From positions 1 through 43,621 of the forward strand of contig JAFQHT010000131.1 of the NCBI GenBank assembly GCA_017397825.1: 43,621 nucleotides of DNA. The letters run 5' to 3'. Positions 17,265-24,762 of the stretch are shown one piece after another. Position numbers and translations under genes: made by a program. This DNA comes from Bacillota bacterium. GTDB taxonomy: Bacteria; Bacillota; Clostridia; Peptostreptococcales; Anaerovoracaceae. Numbering within the stretch: the stretch's first letter is position 1; every line of letters begins with the position of its first letter. The notes below the pieces were generated by a model. The model was not told the origin of the DNA. It worked only from the letters and a program-made list of their open reading frames with translations, and made no database searches.

Positions 17265-17315
17265 AGTGTACTTATTGGATAAGTACACTATATAACACTT
17301 GCGGCACGTTGTCAA
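17265..17315 (-). promoter_or_regulatory. Promoter and YtrA-type operator of the gntR-ABC operon
   Basis: On the minus strand TTGACA (17310-17315), 17 bp, TATAGT (17287-17292). Overlapping the -10 box and start point is a perfect dyad with 10-bp arms, AGTGTACTTA (17265-17274) and TAAGTACACT (17280-17289). Its outer words are AGTGTA and TACACT spaced by 13 bp, as in the known YtrA site. Confidence 0.88.
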
Positions 17316-17317
17316 CA

Positions 17318-17355
17318 GCAAAAAATAAAAAGCCACCTGCCAGGAGGCAGATGGC
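17318..17355 (-). terminator. Terminator of the chr gene pair
   Basis: Reading leftwards, GCCATCTGCC (17346-17355) pairs with GGCAGGTGGC (17332-17341) with one G-U pair, followed by TTTTTATTTTT. It separates the chr pair from the gntR promoter. Confidence 0.85.
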
Positions 17356-17369
17356 CGGTTGCCATGTGT

Positions 17370-17912
17370 TTAAAGGGCCGGGAAGAACCCGTAAAATACA
17401 GCCCCGAGAGCTCCGCAGATTAACAGCACCAGAATCGGATTTACCTTGAATTTCCACACAAGAAGCAGTGCAAGTCCGAAGAAAAACAGGCTTGGAAGGC
17501 TTGCAATTGAGATCTGAGCCACGGAAAAAGCGGCCGCAGCAATCAGCCCTACAACTGCCGGACGGATGCCCAGAAGGGCGTTTTTAAGGTAAGCGTTGTC
17601 CTTGAATTTGTTGAAGTAGTAAGACACTATAAGGCATATTACAAACGGAATGGACAGTACGCAGGCTGAACACAGAAGACCGCCCCAGAACCCGAAAAGC
17701 TGGAATCCCACAAAAGTTGAGGAGTTTACAGCAATTGTGCCGGGGGTCATTTCTGCAATAGCCACCACGTCAACGAATTCTTCAGGAGTGAGCCAGCCAT
17801 GGTTTTCAATGATTTCTCTCTGTATAAAAGCAAGAATTGCATAGCCGCCGCCGAAGGAAAAAGCACCGATTTTAAGGAAAGAAAGGCATGCCGCCAGAAT
17901 TAAAGCAGACAT
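17370..17912 (-). CDS. Short CHR-family transporter, second subunit
   Basis: This 180-residue membrane protein is one half of a split chromate-transporter-family (CHR) protein. The CHR motif FLKIGAFSFGGGYAILAFIQREIIENHGWLTPEEF (about 12-46) and the PGTIAVNSSTFVG segment (57-69) are plain. Short CHR genes occur as tandem pairs that work as a heterodimer. Its ATG follows the stop codon of its partner directly (TAAATG), so translation is coupled. The family is named for chromate efflux, but the natural substrate in anaerobes is unproven. Confidence 0.9.
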   Translation of the reverse strand: MSALILAACLSFLKIGAFSFGGGYAILAFIQREIIENHGWLTPEEFVDVVAIAEMTPGTIAVNSSTFVGFQLFGFWGGLLCSACVLSIPFVICLIVSYYFNKFKDNAYLKNALLGIRPAVVGLIAAAAFSVAQISIASLPSLFFFGLALLLVWKFKVNPILVLLICGALGAVFYGFFPAL

Positions 17913-18488
17913 TTAATCTACCTCCTTTCCGGCTTTGCGGGAATTTACCGCACGGACAACATGACCACGGAGAAAGATGCCGTAGCAGGCTGCAATAATT
18001 ATTATTATGATAGGATGTACATTGAACGCAGCAATGGCGATAAAAGCCAGCAGGGACAGAATCCAGCTGTAATACTCCTTGATTTTTGCAGACCGGGCCA
18101 GTTTGATCACTGAATAGACAATCAGAGCGACAACTGCAGGGCGGACAGCGGCGAAAATGTTTTCCACAACTGTAAGTTGAGTCAGGTCATCGAAGATCAT
18201 TGCAATCAGAGTAATGATTATAATGCTCGGAAGCGCGGCCCCCAGCATAGCGGCAAAAGAGCCCCTGGCTTTATAAACGCGGTATCCGGTAAATGTGGCA
18301 GCGTTGATGGCCAGAGGTCCTGGCAGGCTGTTGGTCAGGGATATGGCGTCCAGAAATTCTTCGTCTGTCATCCAACCTTTGGTCTCAACAACTTCTTTCT
18401 GTATGATGGGCAGCATGGCATAGCCGCCGCCGAATGTAAACAGGCCTATTTTGAAAAAGACCAGGAAAATTTCAAAAAATAGTTTCAT
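17913..18488 (-). CDS. Short CHR-family transporter, first subunit
   Basis: The first of the two short CHR proteins has 191 residues. It shows FFKIGLFTFGGGYAMLPIIQKEVVETKGWMTDEEF near the N-terminus and NSLPGPLAINAATFTGYRV, the equivalents of the motifs in its partner, so the pair arose by duplication. The start at 18488 follows AAGGAG; an upstream in-frame start at 18548 lies inside the promoter. About five hydrophobic segments are predicted. A good minus-strand promoter precedes it. Confidence 0.9.
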   Translation of the reverse strand: MKLFFEIFLVFFKIGLFTFGGGYAMLPIIQKEVVETKGWMTDEEFLDAISLTNSLPGPLAINAATFTGYRVYKARGSFAAMLGAALPSIIIITLIAMIFDDLTQLTVVENIFAAVRPAVVALIVYSVIKLARSAKIKEYYSWILSLLAFIAIAAFNVHPIIIIIIAACYGIFLRGHVVRAVNSRKAGKEVD

Positions 18489-18519
18489 AATTGCTCCTTG
18501 GCATGTATTATCTTTAATA

Positions 18520-18548
18520 ATTTTACTCCGGGGCAGTGATAATGGCAA
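18520..18548 (-). promoter_or_regulatory. Promoter of the chr gene pair
   Basis: On the minus strand TTGCCA (18543-18548), 17-bp spacer, TAAAAT (18520-18525), 32 bp before the start codon. Confidence 0.7.
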
Positions 18549-18598
18549 GTAAATAGTAAAAATCCTTAAAAAAATTCTTTAAACAGAGCAAAAAGTCC

Positions 18599-18627
18599 TT
18601 GCAATTCCAATGTTTTCGCGATATAAT
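18599..18627 (+). promoter_or_regulatory. Promoter of rplM-rpsI
   Basis: TTGCAA (18599-18604), 17-bp spacer, TATAAT (18622-18627). Transcription should begin near 18634, leaving a leader of about 170 nt. Confidence 0.8.
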
Positions 18628-18633
18628 ACTATC

Positions 18634-18790
18634 GCACGTTTGTGTGCAGCGGGCGCAGGATGGGAATCCGTCCGGGACCCGGAGCTGATTAATTTTAGTT
18701 TATCGAACCAGATTTTGCTGTCCGCAAGCAGCAGAATCCCAGTAGACAAGGCCGAACCAGTTCTTGGCGAAAGAACCCAGTAGGTAGAAA
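18634..18790 (+). ncRNA. Probable L13 ribosomal protein leader
   Basis: The 170-nt untranslated region before rplM is rich in stems: GGATGG/CCGTCC (18658-18678 region), GATTTTGCTG/CAGCAGAATC around 18711-18738 with one G-U pair, and GGTTC-like arms closing AGTTCTTGGCGAAAGAACC near 18760-18778. The word GAACCAG recurs. Firmicutes carry a known cis-acting L13 leader at exactly this position, thought to let L13 repress its own operon. I matched it by position and foldability, not by a covariance model. The rest of the 18489-18803 gap holds only the two divergent promoters. Confidence 0.6.
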
Positions 18791-18803
18791 GGAAAAAAGA
18801 ATA

Positions 18804-19232
18804 ATGAAATCATTTATCGCAAAGCCTGCAGAAGTTGAACGTAAGTGGTACGTTATCGATGCAGAAGGCAAGACTTTAGGTAGACTTGCATCAGAAGTTG
18901 CTTCTATCCTTCGTGGTAAGAAGAAGCCAATCTACACTCCACATGTTGACTGTGGTGATTATGTAATCATCATCAACGCAGAAAAGGTTGAAGTTACTGG
19001 TAAGAAGAGAAAAGAAAAGATCTACAAGAGACACACTGGCTATCCAGGTGGATTAAGAGAAATCACTTTCGAAAAACTCCAGGCTAAGAAGCCAGACGAA
19101 ATCATCAGACATGCAGTAAAGGGCATGCTTCCAGATGGTAAGCTTGGCAGACAGATGTTCAAAAAGTTACATGTTTACGCTGGCGCTCAGCATCCACATG
19201 CTGCTCAGAAGCCTGAAACATGGGAATTCTAA
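18804..19232 (+). CDS. rplM: Large-subunit ribosomal protein L13
   Basis: L13 (uL13) is an early assembly protein of the 50S subunit that binds 23S rRNA. At 142 residues it has the usual size, with [25 protein letters not shown] (17-41), the [13 protein letters not shown] segment and [12 protein letters not shown]. The start ATG 18804 follows AGAAAGGAAA. Codon choice (frequent TTA, AGA and GGT) differs from neighbours as expected for a highly expressed gene. It forms an operon with rpsI 19 bp downstream, the universal bacterial order. Confidence 0.98.
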   Translation: MKSFIAKPAEVERKWYVIDAEGKTLGRLASEVASILRGKKKPIYTPHVDCGDYVIIINAEKVEVTGKKRKEKIYKRHTGYPGGLREITFEKLQAKKPDEIIRHAVKGMLPDGKLGRQMFKKLHVYAGAQHPHAAQKPETWEF

Positions 19233-19251
19233 GGAAAGGGAGGAATAGACA

Positions 19252-19647
19252 ATGGCAAAGATGCAGTATCAAGGAACAGGAAGAAGAAAAAGTTCAGTTG
19301 CTAGAGTTAGATTAATCCCTGGAACTGGAAAGATCACTGTTAACAAGAAAGATTTAGAAGAATACTTCGGTATGGAAATCGTTAAGAGAGAAGTAAAGAG
19401 ACCTTTCGAAGTTGCTGGTTGTGAAGGCAAGTTCGACGTTATCGCTACTGTACACGGTGGTGGTTTCACAGGTCAGGCAGGTGCTTTAAGACACGGTATC
19501 TCCAGAGCACTCTGTGTAGCTGATGCAGAAGCTTACAGAGCTCCTTTAAAGGCTGCTGGTTTCTTAACAAGAGACTCCAGAATGAAGGAAAGAAAGAAAT
19601 ACGGTCTCAAGAAGGCAAGAAGAGCAAGCCAGTTCTCCAAGAGATAA
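19252..19647 (+). CDS. rpsI: Small-subunit ribosomal protein S9
   Basis: S9 (uS9) is a 30S head protein whose C-terminal tail reaches the P-site tRNA. The 131-residue product shows [24 protein letters not shown] at the start, [19 protein letters not shown] in the middle and the diagnostic [17 protein letters not shown] end, finishing in SKR as expected for the tRNA-contacting tail. It follows GGGAGGAA and sits directly after rplM. Confidence 0.98.
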   Translation: MAKMQYQGTGRRKSSVARVRLIPGTGKITVNKKDLEEYFGMEIVKREVKRPFEVAGCEGKFDVIATVHGGGFTGQAGALRHGISRALCVADAEAYRAPLKAAGFLTRDSRMKERKKYGLKKARRASQFSKR

Positions 19648-19718
19648 TCAGCCGTCAGGCTTTATCAACGGGATATGGTTGGTTCGGAAACTTTCAGAAT
19701 CATTCAATCGAAGAATAC

Positions 19719-19748
19719 ACCCCCGGATGCATCCGGGGGTTTTCTTTT
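19719..19748 (+). terminator. Terminator of rplM-rpsI
   Basis: ACCCCCGGAT (19719-19728 region) pairs with ATCCGGGGGT (to 19740) across a 2-nt centre, followed by TTTCTTTTT. Confidence 0.92.
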
Positions 19749-19758
19749 TGCAAAAGAC

Positions 19759-19787
19759 TGGACATTTTCCGGGCAATTTTCTATAAT
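19759..19787 (+). promoter_or_regulatory. Promoter before the YkvI-like gene
   Basis: TGGACA (19759-19764), 17-bp spacer, TATAAT (19782-19787), 38 bp before the chosen start codon. Confidence 0.7.
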
Positions 19788-19825
19788 ATACTTTGCTTGA
19801 ATATTAAACGCAGGAGATTATGACA

Positions 19826-20896
19826 ATGGATAATAGTAAGTGCAGTACAAACTGGGGCGGAGTATTCCGCTGCGCAGGGGGATTTATGGCCTGGGTTATA
19901 GGTTCCGGCTTTGCCACCGGTCAGGAAGTGCTGCAGTTTTTTACAAGTTACGGATATGAAAGTTTTATTATAGTATTGATTAATCTGGTGGGGTTCCTCC
20001 TGGTGGGAACGGCGATTCTGACCACTGGTTACGAGAAGCGGGAAGAAGCGGACTTCGAGCAGCTGCAGTACTACTGCGGCCGAAGACTGGGGACTTTTTA
20101 TTCCTGGATGATTCCGGTGACTCTGGTGCCCAGCATGTCAGTGCTGATTTCCGGTGCGGGGGCTACGCTGAACGAATACTACGGGCTTAATCATTATGTG
20201 GGCGCAGCACTCATGGCGGGCGCTGTACTGGTTACATATTTTATCGGTTTCAACCGTCTGGTAAAGGTGCTTTCGTTTATAGGGCCGTCAATTATTGCAT
20301 TCTGCCTGTTGGTTGGTGTGATTACAGTGGTACGGGACTTCGGCAATATTGGAGATGTGCCTGCTTTTGAAGAGGCACTGGCAGTGAAGCAGTCCGCGCC
20401 GAACTGGGTAATCAGTGCGATTCTTTACGTATCGTATAATTTCCTCTGCGGAAGCGTTTACTATACTCAGCTGGGAAAGACGGCGGGAAGTCTGAAGGAA
20501 GCGCGTCTCGGGGCTGTAATCGGTGCCCTGGGCCTTATTGCGGCAATTGCCGTTATAAGTACCGCTATTCTGCTCAACGGCGGAGAAGCTGCGGCGCTTG
20601 ACATCCCGAACCTTTACCTTGCAAAGAAAATCTCATGGGTACTTGGGGCAGTGTTCTCCGTCTTCCTGGTGCTGGGAATTTTCTCCTCGTGCTCTGCAAT
20701 GATGTGGATTGTCTGCCAGAAATTCTCCCTGAAAGACCCGAAAAAAGACCGCTGGATTGCGGCAGCAATTTCTGTGGGAACATTCTTTCTGGGGCTGCTG
20801 TCCTTCGGAGAACTCATTGGAGCATTCTATCCGTTTATCGGCTACTGCGGGCTGATTTACATGATTGGCGTGATAAAGAAAAAATTCACAAAATAA
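19826..20896 (+). CDS. YkvI-like integral membrane transporter
   Basis: This 356-residue protein has about ten hydrophobic segments and no signal peptide. It resembles the Bacillus YkvI group, distant relatives of branched-chain amino acid (LIVCS) and APC-fold carriers. The N-terminal GGFMAWVIGSGFATGQEVLQFF places a GSGFATG loop in the first helix, comparable with the substrate-site unwound helix of that fold. A central KVLSFIGPSIIAF and the C-terminal GAFYPFIGYCGLIYM are also typical. I prefer ATG 19826 because AGGAGA is 8 nt upstream; ATG 19820 would be 2 nt away. Substrate is unknown. Confidence 0.82.
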   Translation: MDNSKCSTNWGGVFRCAGGFMAWVIGSGFATGQEVLQFFTSYGYESFIIVLINLVGFLLVGTAILTTGYEKREEADFEQLQYYCGRRLGTFYSWMIPVTLVPSMSVLISGAGATLNEYYGLNHYVGAALMAGAVLVTYFIGFNRLVKVLSFIGPSIIAFCLLVGVITVVRDFGNIGDVPAFEEALAVKQSAPNWVISAILYVSYNFLCGSVYYTQLGKTAGSLKEARLGAVIGALGLIAAIAVISTAILLNGGEAAALDIPNLYLAKKISWVLGAVFSVFLVLGIFSSCSAMMWIVCQKFSLKDPKKDRWIAAAISVGTFFLGLLSFGELIGAFYPFIGYCGLIYMIGVIKKKFTK

Positions 20897-20905
20897 GGAA
20901 AACAT

Positions 20906-20936
20906 CCGGGTCGTTTGGACCCGTTTTTTATTTTTT
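20906..20936 (+). terminator. Terminator after the YkvI-like gene
   Basis: CGGGTC (20907-20912) pairs with GACCCG (20918-20923), followed by TTTTTTATTTTTT. Confidence 0.85.
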
Positions 20937-20983
20937 GAAAAAATTCCGAGGTTTGTTGGAAAAACAACATACTTTTCAGCATG

Positions 20984-20999
20984 GTTAGTGTATGCTAAC
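20984..20999 (+). promoter_or_regulatory. Dyad operator shared with feoAB
   Basis: GTTAGTGTATGCTAAC is an interrupted dyad, GTTAG-N6-CTAAC. Its reverse complement differs by a single base from the 16-bp dyad covering the -10 box of feoAB (40219-40234). It lies 41 bp before the start codon and contains a TATGCT word that could serve as -10. The half-site words recall DtxR/IdeR-type metalloregulator operators (TTAG/CTAA), but the spacing differs and no such regulator is in the window. Confidence 0.7.
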
Positions 21000-21040
21000 T
21001 CCATAATAAAAAGCAAACATACTCAAAAGGAGGTAACAAT

Positions 21041-21727
21041 ATGGCATACGCAGACTGGAAAGATAAAATTACAGGATTTAAGAAAGTTGACGTAAGAGGC
21101 ATTTCAGGAAACTTCTTCCCGGGCCTTAAGAAACAGGCAATGGAGGTTGCTCAGGGAGAAGGACTGGAAGTGATTCAGACTTTTGACCCGATTCCATTAT
21201 ATGCAGTTATGGAGGAGCTGGGGTTTGAGTCTTACACAGAGCAGACCGGCCAGGCGGAATTCCACGCATACTTCTACCGCACAAGCATCGGAGCAGAAAG
21301 CGGCAACATTACCATGCGCCCTGCAGCGCTGACAAACCTGTCGCTCATAGACGAGGGCCTTGGCAAAATCGGTGTTGAGTTCTGGGATCTGACATGGAAC
21401 GACGAAAAGCGCTTTCTCCCTTATGAAACCCGCCTGCTTCTTTCACTTACCAACGCAGTGGGCGCAGGCAGAATGCGCCAGGCAACCAGAGAACTGGTTA
21501 AGGCATACGCACACGGCCTTGATTCAGCTGCATTTGACGATGTGTTCGAGCTTCTGGCGTGGAATCAGGGAATCGGCTACTTCAGCTCTGAAATCGGTCC
21601 GTCAACACTTTTCAAGGCATACAAGACAATCAAGCAGCAGGAAAAGCAGGGCAGAACCCGCGAAGAAATCACTGCAGCTCTCATGGAAAACTTCGGGGAA
21701 AAGAACCCTGATGTGAAAGTTATTTAG
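21041..21727 (+). CDS. DUF2249-type protein with C-terminal helical domain
   Basis: The 228-residue product has an N-terminal TusA-like/DUF2249 domain (about 13-80: KVDVRGISGNFFPGLKKQAMEVAQGEGLEVIQTFDPIPLYAVMEELGFES). The C-terminal part (about 120-228) is helical, with an NAVGAGRMRQATREL segment that looks a little like carboxymuconolactone decarboxylase/AhpD folds but lacks the CxxC pair. DUF2249 proteins occur with DUF1858, hemerythrin and ScdA/RIC-type iron-sulfur repair proteins. A strong AAAAGGAGG precedes ATG 21041. It forms an operon with the DUF1858 gene 11 bp downstream, and both sit behind an operator shared with feoAB, pointing to iron homeostasis or iron-sulfur maintenance; that role is inference. 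Confidence 0.78.
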   Translation: MAYADWKDKITGFKKVDVRGISGNFFPGLKKQAMEVAQGEGLEVIQTFDPIPLYAVMEELGFESYTEQTGQAEFHAYFYRTSIGAESGNITMRPAALTNLSLIDEGLGKIGVEFWDLTWNDEKRFLPYETRLLLSLTNAVGAGRMRQATRELVKAYAHGLDSAAFDDVFELLAWNQGIGYFSSEIGPSTLFKAYKTIKQQEKQGRTREEITAALMENFGEKNPDVKVI

Positions 21728-21738
21728 GAGGCATCACT

Positions 21739-21969
21739 ATGACAGAATTAAGAATTACAGGCCAGACCAGACTGGCAGACCTTGTATCGGCATATCCGGG
21801 ACTTAAGGAAAAACTTCCTGAAGTAAACCCAAAGTTCAGTATGATAAACAGCCCCATCGGTGCGGTGATGCTTAAAAAAGTGACTATCGCAGACATGAGC
21901 CAGCGCTCCGGCATGGACCAGGCAGAGCTCATCGAAAAACTGGGCGCAGTGATAGAGAGAATTGCATAG
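21739..21969 (+). CDS. DUF1858-domain small protein
   Basis: This 76-residue protein is a single DUF1858 domain, related to the N-terminal domain of the ScdA/RIC iron-sulfur repair proteins. Typical elements are the start ITGQTRLADLVSAYPGLKEKLPEVNPKFSMINSP and the helical TIADMSQRSGMDQAELIEKL. The usual cysteines of some homologues are absent. GGAGG lies 9 nt before ATG 21739. It is co-transcribed with the DUF2249-type gene and ends before a terminator. Confidence 0.85.
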   Translation: MTELRITGQTRLADLVSAYPGLKEKLPEVNPKFSMINSPIGAVMLKKVTIADMSQRSGMDQAELIEKLGAVIERIA

Positions 21970-21979
21970 AAGGAAATTG

Positions 21980-22008
21980 AAAAAAGGTGCCCCGCGGCAT
22001 CTTTTTAA
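21980..22008 (+). terminator. Terminator after the DUF1858 gene
   Basis: AAAAGGTGCC pairs with GGCATCTTTT across CCGC, followed by further T residues (to 22006). Confidence 0.85.
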
Positions 22009-22018
22009 TTGTATTTCC

Positions 22019-22084
22019 TTGACATTCAATCATATCATGTTATAATTTAATTATATCATTTAATGAGAAAATGATATAATTAAA
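22019..22084 (+). promoter_or_regulatory. fic promoter with a long perfect inverted repeat
   Basis: TTGACA (22019-22024), 16 bp, and an extended -10 TGT-TATAAT (TATAAT at 22041-22046). Starting at the last base of the -10 box is a perfect inverted repeat with 16-bp arms, 22046-22061 and 22069-22084, with a 7-nt loop. It covers the likely start point and leader, so it can act as repressor operator or RNA hairpin. The related word ATATCAT also occurs at 22032-22038. Confidence 0.8.
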
Positions 22085-22105
22085 CGTGAAAATGAGGAGG
22101 TTAAA

Positions 22106-23164
22106 ATGAGAGACTTTAATTACGAACAATCATGGAAAAAACTTCTCACACCAGAAATCGTAGCACTGCTCACACAAATCAACGAATACAAGGGAAAGCA
22201 GAACCAGATGCTTACAACCGAAGCAGACACACTTTCCCAGCTCACAGAAATAGCCAAAGTACAAAGCACAGAAGCATCAAATAAAATCGAAGGTATTTCC
22301 ACATCAAACGAAAGACTTAAAAAAATCCTGCAGGACAAAACCACACCGCGGTCCAGAGATGAAGAAGAAATCGCAGGGTACAGGGATGTGCTTGCCACTA
22401 TCCACGAAAGTCACGAGTTCCTTGATGTACTGCCCAACCTGATACTGCAGCTTCACCGCGACCTGTATAAATACAGCGGCAGAAGCATCGGCGGCAGCTA
22501 TAAAAACAGCAACAACGTAATTGCTGAAGAGGACGAACAAGGCAATAAATATGTACGATTCAGACCAGTAGAAGCCTGGGAGACTGCGCCGGCAGTAGAA
22601 GAACTTTGCAGGGCGTACCGATATGCAGCAGAGAATAAGTTGGCTGACCCGCTTATTCTGGCAAATATGTTCATACTGGACTTTCTTTGCATACACCCAT
22701 TTAACGACGGCAATGGCCGCATGAGCCGCCTTTTGACCCTGTTGCTCCTGTACAGACAGGGTTATATGGTAGGTAAGTATGTCAGTATTGAGCACATAAT
22801 CGAAAAAACCAAAGTCACATATTATGAGACGCTGCAGCAGAGTTCTTACGGATGGCATGAAAACAGTAATGATTACGAGCCTTTCGTGAGGTATATGCTT
22901 GGCACAGTTTTAAAAGCATACAGAGAATTTGATGAAAGGGCTCAGATTATGACCGCAGAAGGTGCGAAAAAACCAGACCAGGTCAGAGCAATCATCAAAT
23001 CATCACTGAAACCAATAACTAAAAAAGAAATTCTCGAAAAGTGCGGAGATATAAGCGAAATTACCGTGCAGAGAGCGCTGGCGGACCTGCAGAAAACAGG
23101 TGAAATTATCAAGCAAGGCGGCGGCAGATATACGGCGTATATATGGAATTTTGAAAAGGAGTAA
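22106..23164 (+). CDS. Fic-domain protein (AMPylase/adenylyltransferase family)
   Basis: The 352-residue protein has the Fic core with active-site HPFNDGNGR (197-205), matching HPFx(D/E)GNGR. An N-terminal (S/T)xxxE(G/N) inhibitory helix, SNKIEG (58-63), makes it a class II, self-inhibited Fic protein. The N-terminal Fic_N-like region covers about 30-110, and a winged-helix-like C-terminus (about 290-345, PITKKEILEKCGDISEITVQRALADLQKTGEI) suggests DNA binding. AGGAGG precedes ATG 22106. It ends 3 bp before hsdM, so it is the first gene of the restriction-modification cluster. Fic proteins of this type are common partners of type I systems; the target protein is not known. Confidence 0.93.
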   Translation: MRDFNYEQSWKKLLTPEIVALLTQINEYKGKQNQMLTTEADTLSQLTEIAKVQSTEASNKIEGISTSNERLKKILQDKTTPRSRDEEEIAGYRDVLATIHESHEFLDVLPNLILQLHRDLYKYSGRSIGGSYKNSNNVIAEEDEQGNKYVRFRPVEAWETAPAVEELCRAYRYAAENKLADPLILANMFILDFLCIHPFNDGNGRMSRLLTLLLLYRQGYMVGKYVSIEHIIEKTKVTYYETLQQSSYGWHENSNDYEPFVRYMLGTVLKAYREFDERAQIMTAEGAKKPDQVRAIIKSSLKPITKKEILEKCGDISEITVQRALADLQKTGEIIKQGGGRYTAYIWNFEKE

Positions 23165-23167
23165 ACA

Positions 23168-24670
23168 ATGATTACAGGCGAATTAAAGAATAAAATTGAC
23201 GGACTCTGGGATGTGTTCGCAGCCGGGGGCTTAGTAAACCCACTGGACGTAATTGAACAGGTAACTTATCTGATGTTCATCCACGACCTCGACGCATCGG
23301 ACAACCTGCGCCAGAAAGAAGCAGCCATGCTGGGGCTTCCATACGAAAGCATCTTTTCAGGAGAAGTGCAGATCGGCGAAAGAACCATTGAAGGCAATAA
23401 GCTGAAATGGTCAGTTTTCCGCGATCTGCCTGCGGGCCAGATGTACACAATTATGCAGGAGTGGGTTTTCCCATTCATCAAGAACCTGCACAGCAACAAG
23501 GACAGCGCATATTCCAAGTATATGGATGATGCGATTTTCAAGCTGCCGACACCGTTGCTGCTCTCCAAGGTAGTGGTGATTCTGGACGATATTTATATGC
23601 TCATGGAAAAGGCTGACGATGCGGACATGAGAGGGGACGTTTACGAATACCTGCTATCGAAGATTTCACAGTCCGGCAGAAACGGCCAGTTCAGAACGCC
23701 AAGACACATAATCAAAATGATGGTTGAACTGATGGCGCCGGGTTCTGATGAAATAATCTGTGACCCTGCCTGCGGCACTAGCGGATTCCTTGTGGCATCA
23801 GGCGAGTACCTGAAGGAAAAGCACAAGGAAGAAATCTTCTTTAACAGAGAAAAGAAATCTCACTATATGAACGGCATGTTCCATGGCTACGACACTGACA
23901 GAACCATGCTCCGTATCGGGGCGATGAATATGATGACCCATGGTGTGGACAACCCGTTCATAGAATACAGAGACAGCCTTTCGGATCAGAACGCAGACAG
24001 GGAAAAATACTCTCTTATTCTGGCAAACCCACCGTTCAAGGGCAGCCTAGACGCGGACATCGTGTCCACTGACCTGCTGAAAGTCTGCAAGACTAAAAAG
24101 ACAGAGCTTCTGTTCCTGGCGCTGTTCATTAAAATGCTTAGAAAATCGGGACGTTGTGCATGTATTGTTCCTGATGGTGTGCTTTTTGGTTCGTCTACAG
24201 CACACAAAACAATTAGAAAGAAAATAGTGGAAGAAAACATACTTGACGCGGTAATTTCAATGCCTTCAGGAGTGTTCAAACCATACGCAGGTGTATCTAC
24301 AGCAATTTTGATTTTTACAAAGACAGACCATGGCGGTACTGATAATGTGTGGTTCTACGACATGACAGCGGACGGCTTCAGTCTGGACGACAAGCGCACA
24401 CCGGTGACAGAAAACGATATTCCTGATATAATCGCCCGCTTCCATAACCGTGAGGCGGAAGCAGACCGTGCCCGCACAGAAAAATCTTTCTTCGTGCCAA
24501 AGGACGAAATCGTGGCAAACGACTACGACCTGTCAATCAACAAGTATAAAAAGACAGAATATGTGGCAGTGGAATACCCGCCAACATCAGAGATACTTGC
24601 CAATATCAAGGCACTGGAAGCGGAGATTGCGAGAGAGCTGGCGGAGCTGGAAGGGTTACTTGATGAATAG
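23168..24670 (+). CDS. hsdM: Type I restriction-modification methyltransferase subunit
   Basis: HsdM methylates adenine in the recognition sequence and is part of both the M2S methylase and the R2M2S restriction complex. In the 500-residue product the N-terminal HsdM helical domain (1-130) precedes the N6-adenine methylase core. The SAM motif is DPACGTSGFL (199-208) and the catalytic motif is NPPF (287-290). The C-terminal part ends in a helical, acidic tail that pairs with HsdS. The start ATG 23168 is coupled to the end of fic. The DNA specificity comes from HsdS and cannot be read from this sequence. Confidence 0.96.
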   Translation: MITGELKNKIDGLWDVFAAGGLVNPLDVIEQVTYLMFIHDLDASDNLRQKEAAMLGLPYESIFSGEVQIGERTIEGNKLKWSVFRDLPAGQMYTIMQEWVFPFIKNLHSNKDSAYSKYMDDAIFKLPTPLLLSKVVVILDDIYMLMEKADDADMRGDVYEYLLSKISQSGRNGQFRTPRHIIKMMVELMAPGSDEIICDPACGTSGFLVASGEYLKEKHKEEIFFNREKKSHYMNGMFHGYDTDRTMLRIGAMNMMTHGVDNPFIEYRDSLSDQNADREKYSLILANPPFKGSLDADIVSTDLLKVCKTKKTELLFLALFIKMLRKSGRCACIVPDGVLFGSSTAHKTIRKKIVEENILDAVISMPSGVFKPYAGVSTAILIFTKTDHGGTDNVWFYDMTADGFSLDDKRTPVTENDIPDIIARFHNREAEADRARTEKSFFVPKDEIVANDYDLSINKYKKTEYVAVEYPPTSEILANIKALEAEIARELAELEGLLDE

Positions 24671-24762
24671 AGAAAATAATCAGTTGCCGAGGAAACCTCG
24701 GTAGCGGGTTCGATGGAAGAATACAAAAGAAAGGGACAAATTCAGATTTGTAGGGATGATAG
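24671..24762. other. hsdM-hsdS gap with two small hairpins
   Basis: hsdM and hsdS usually overlap or nearly touch; here 92 bp separate them. The gap holds CCGAGG-AAA-CCTCGG (24687-24701) and ACAAAT-TCAG-ATTTGT (24736-24751). Base composition becomes clearly AT-richer from here to about 27600, so this may be a recombination border. Confidence 0.6.
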
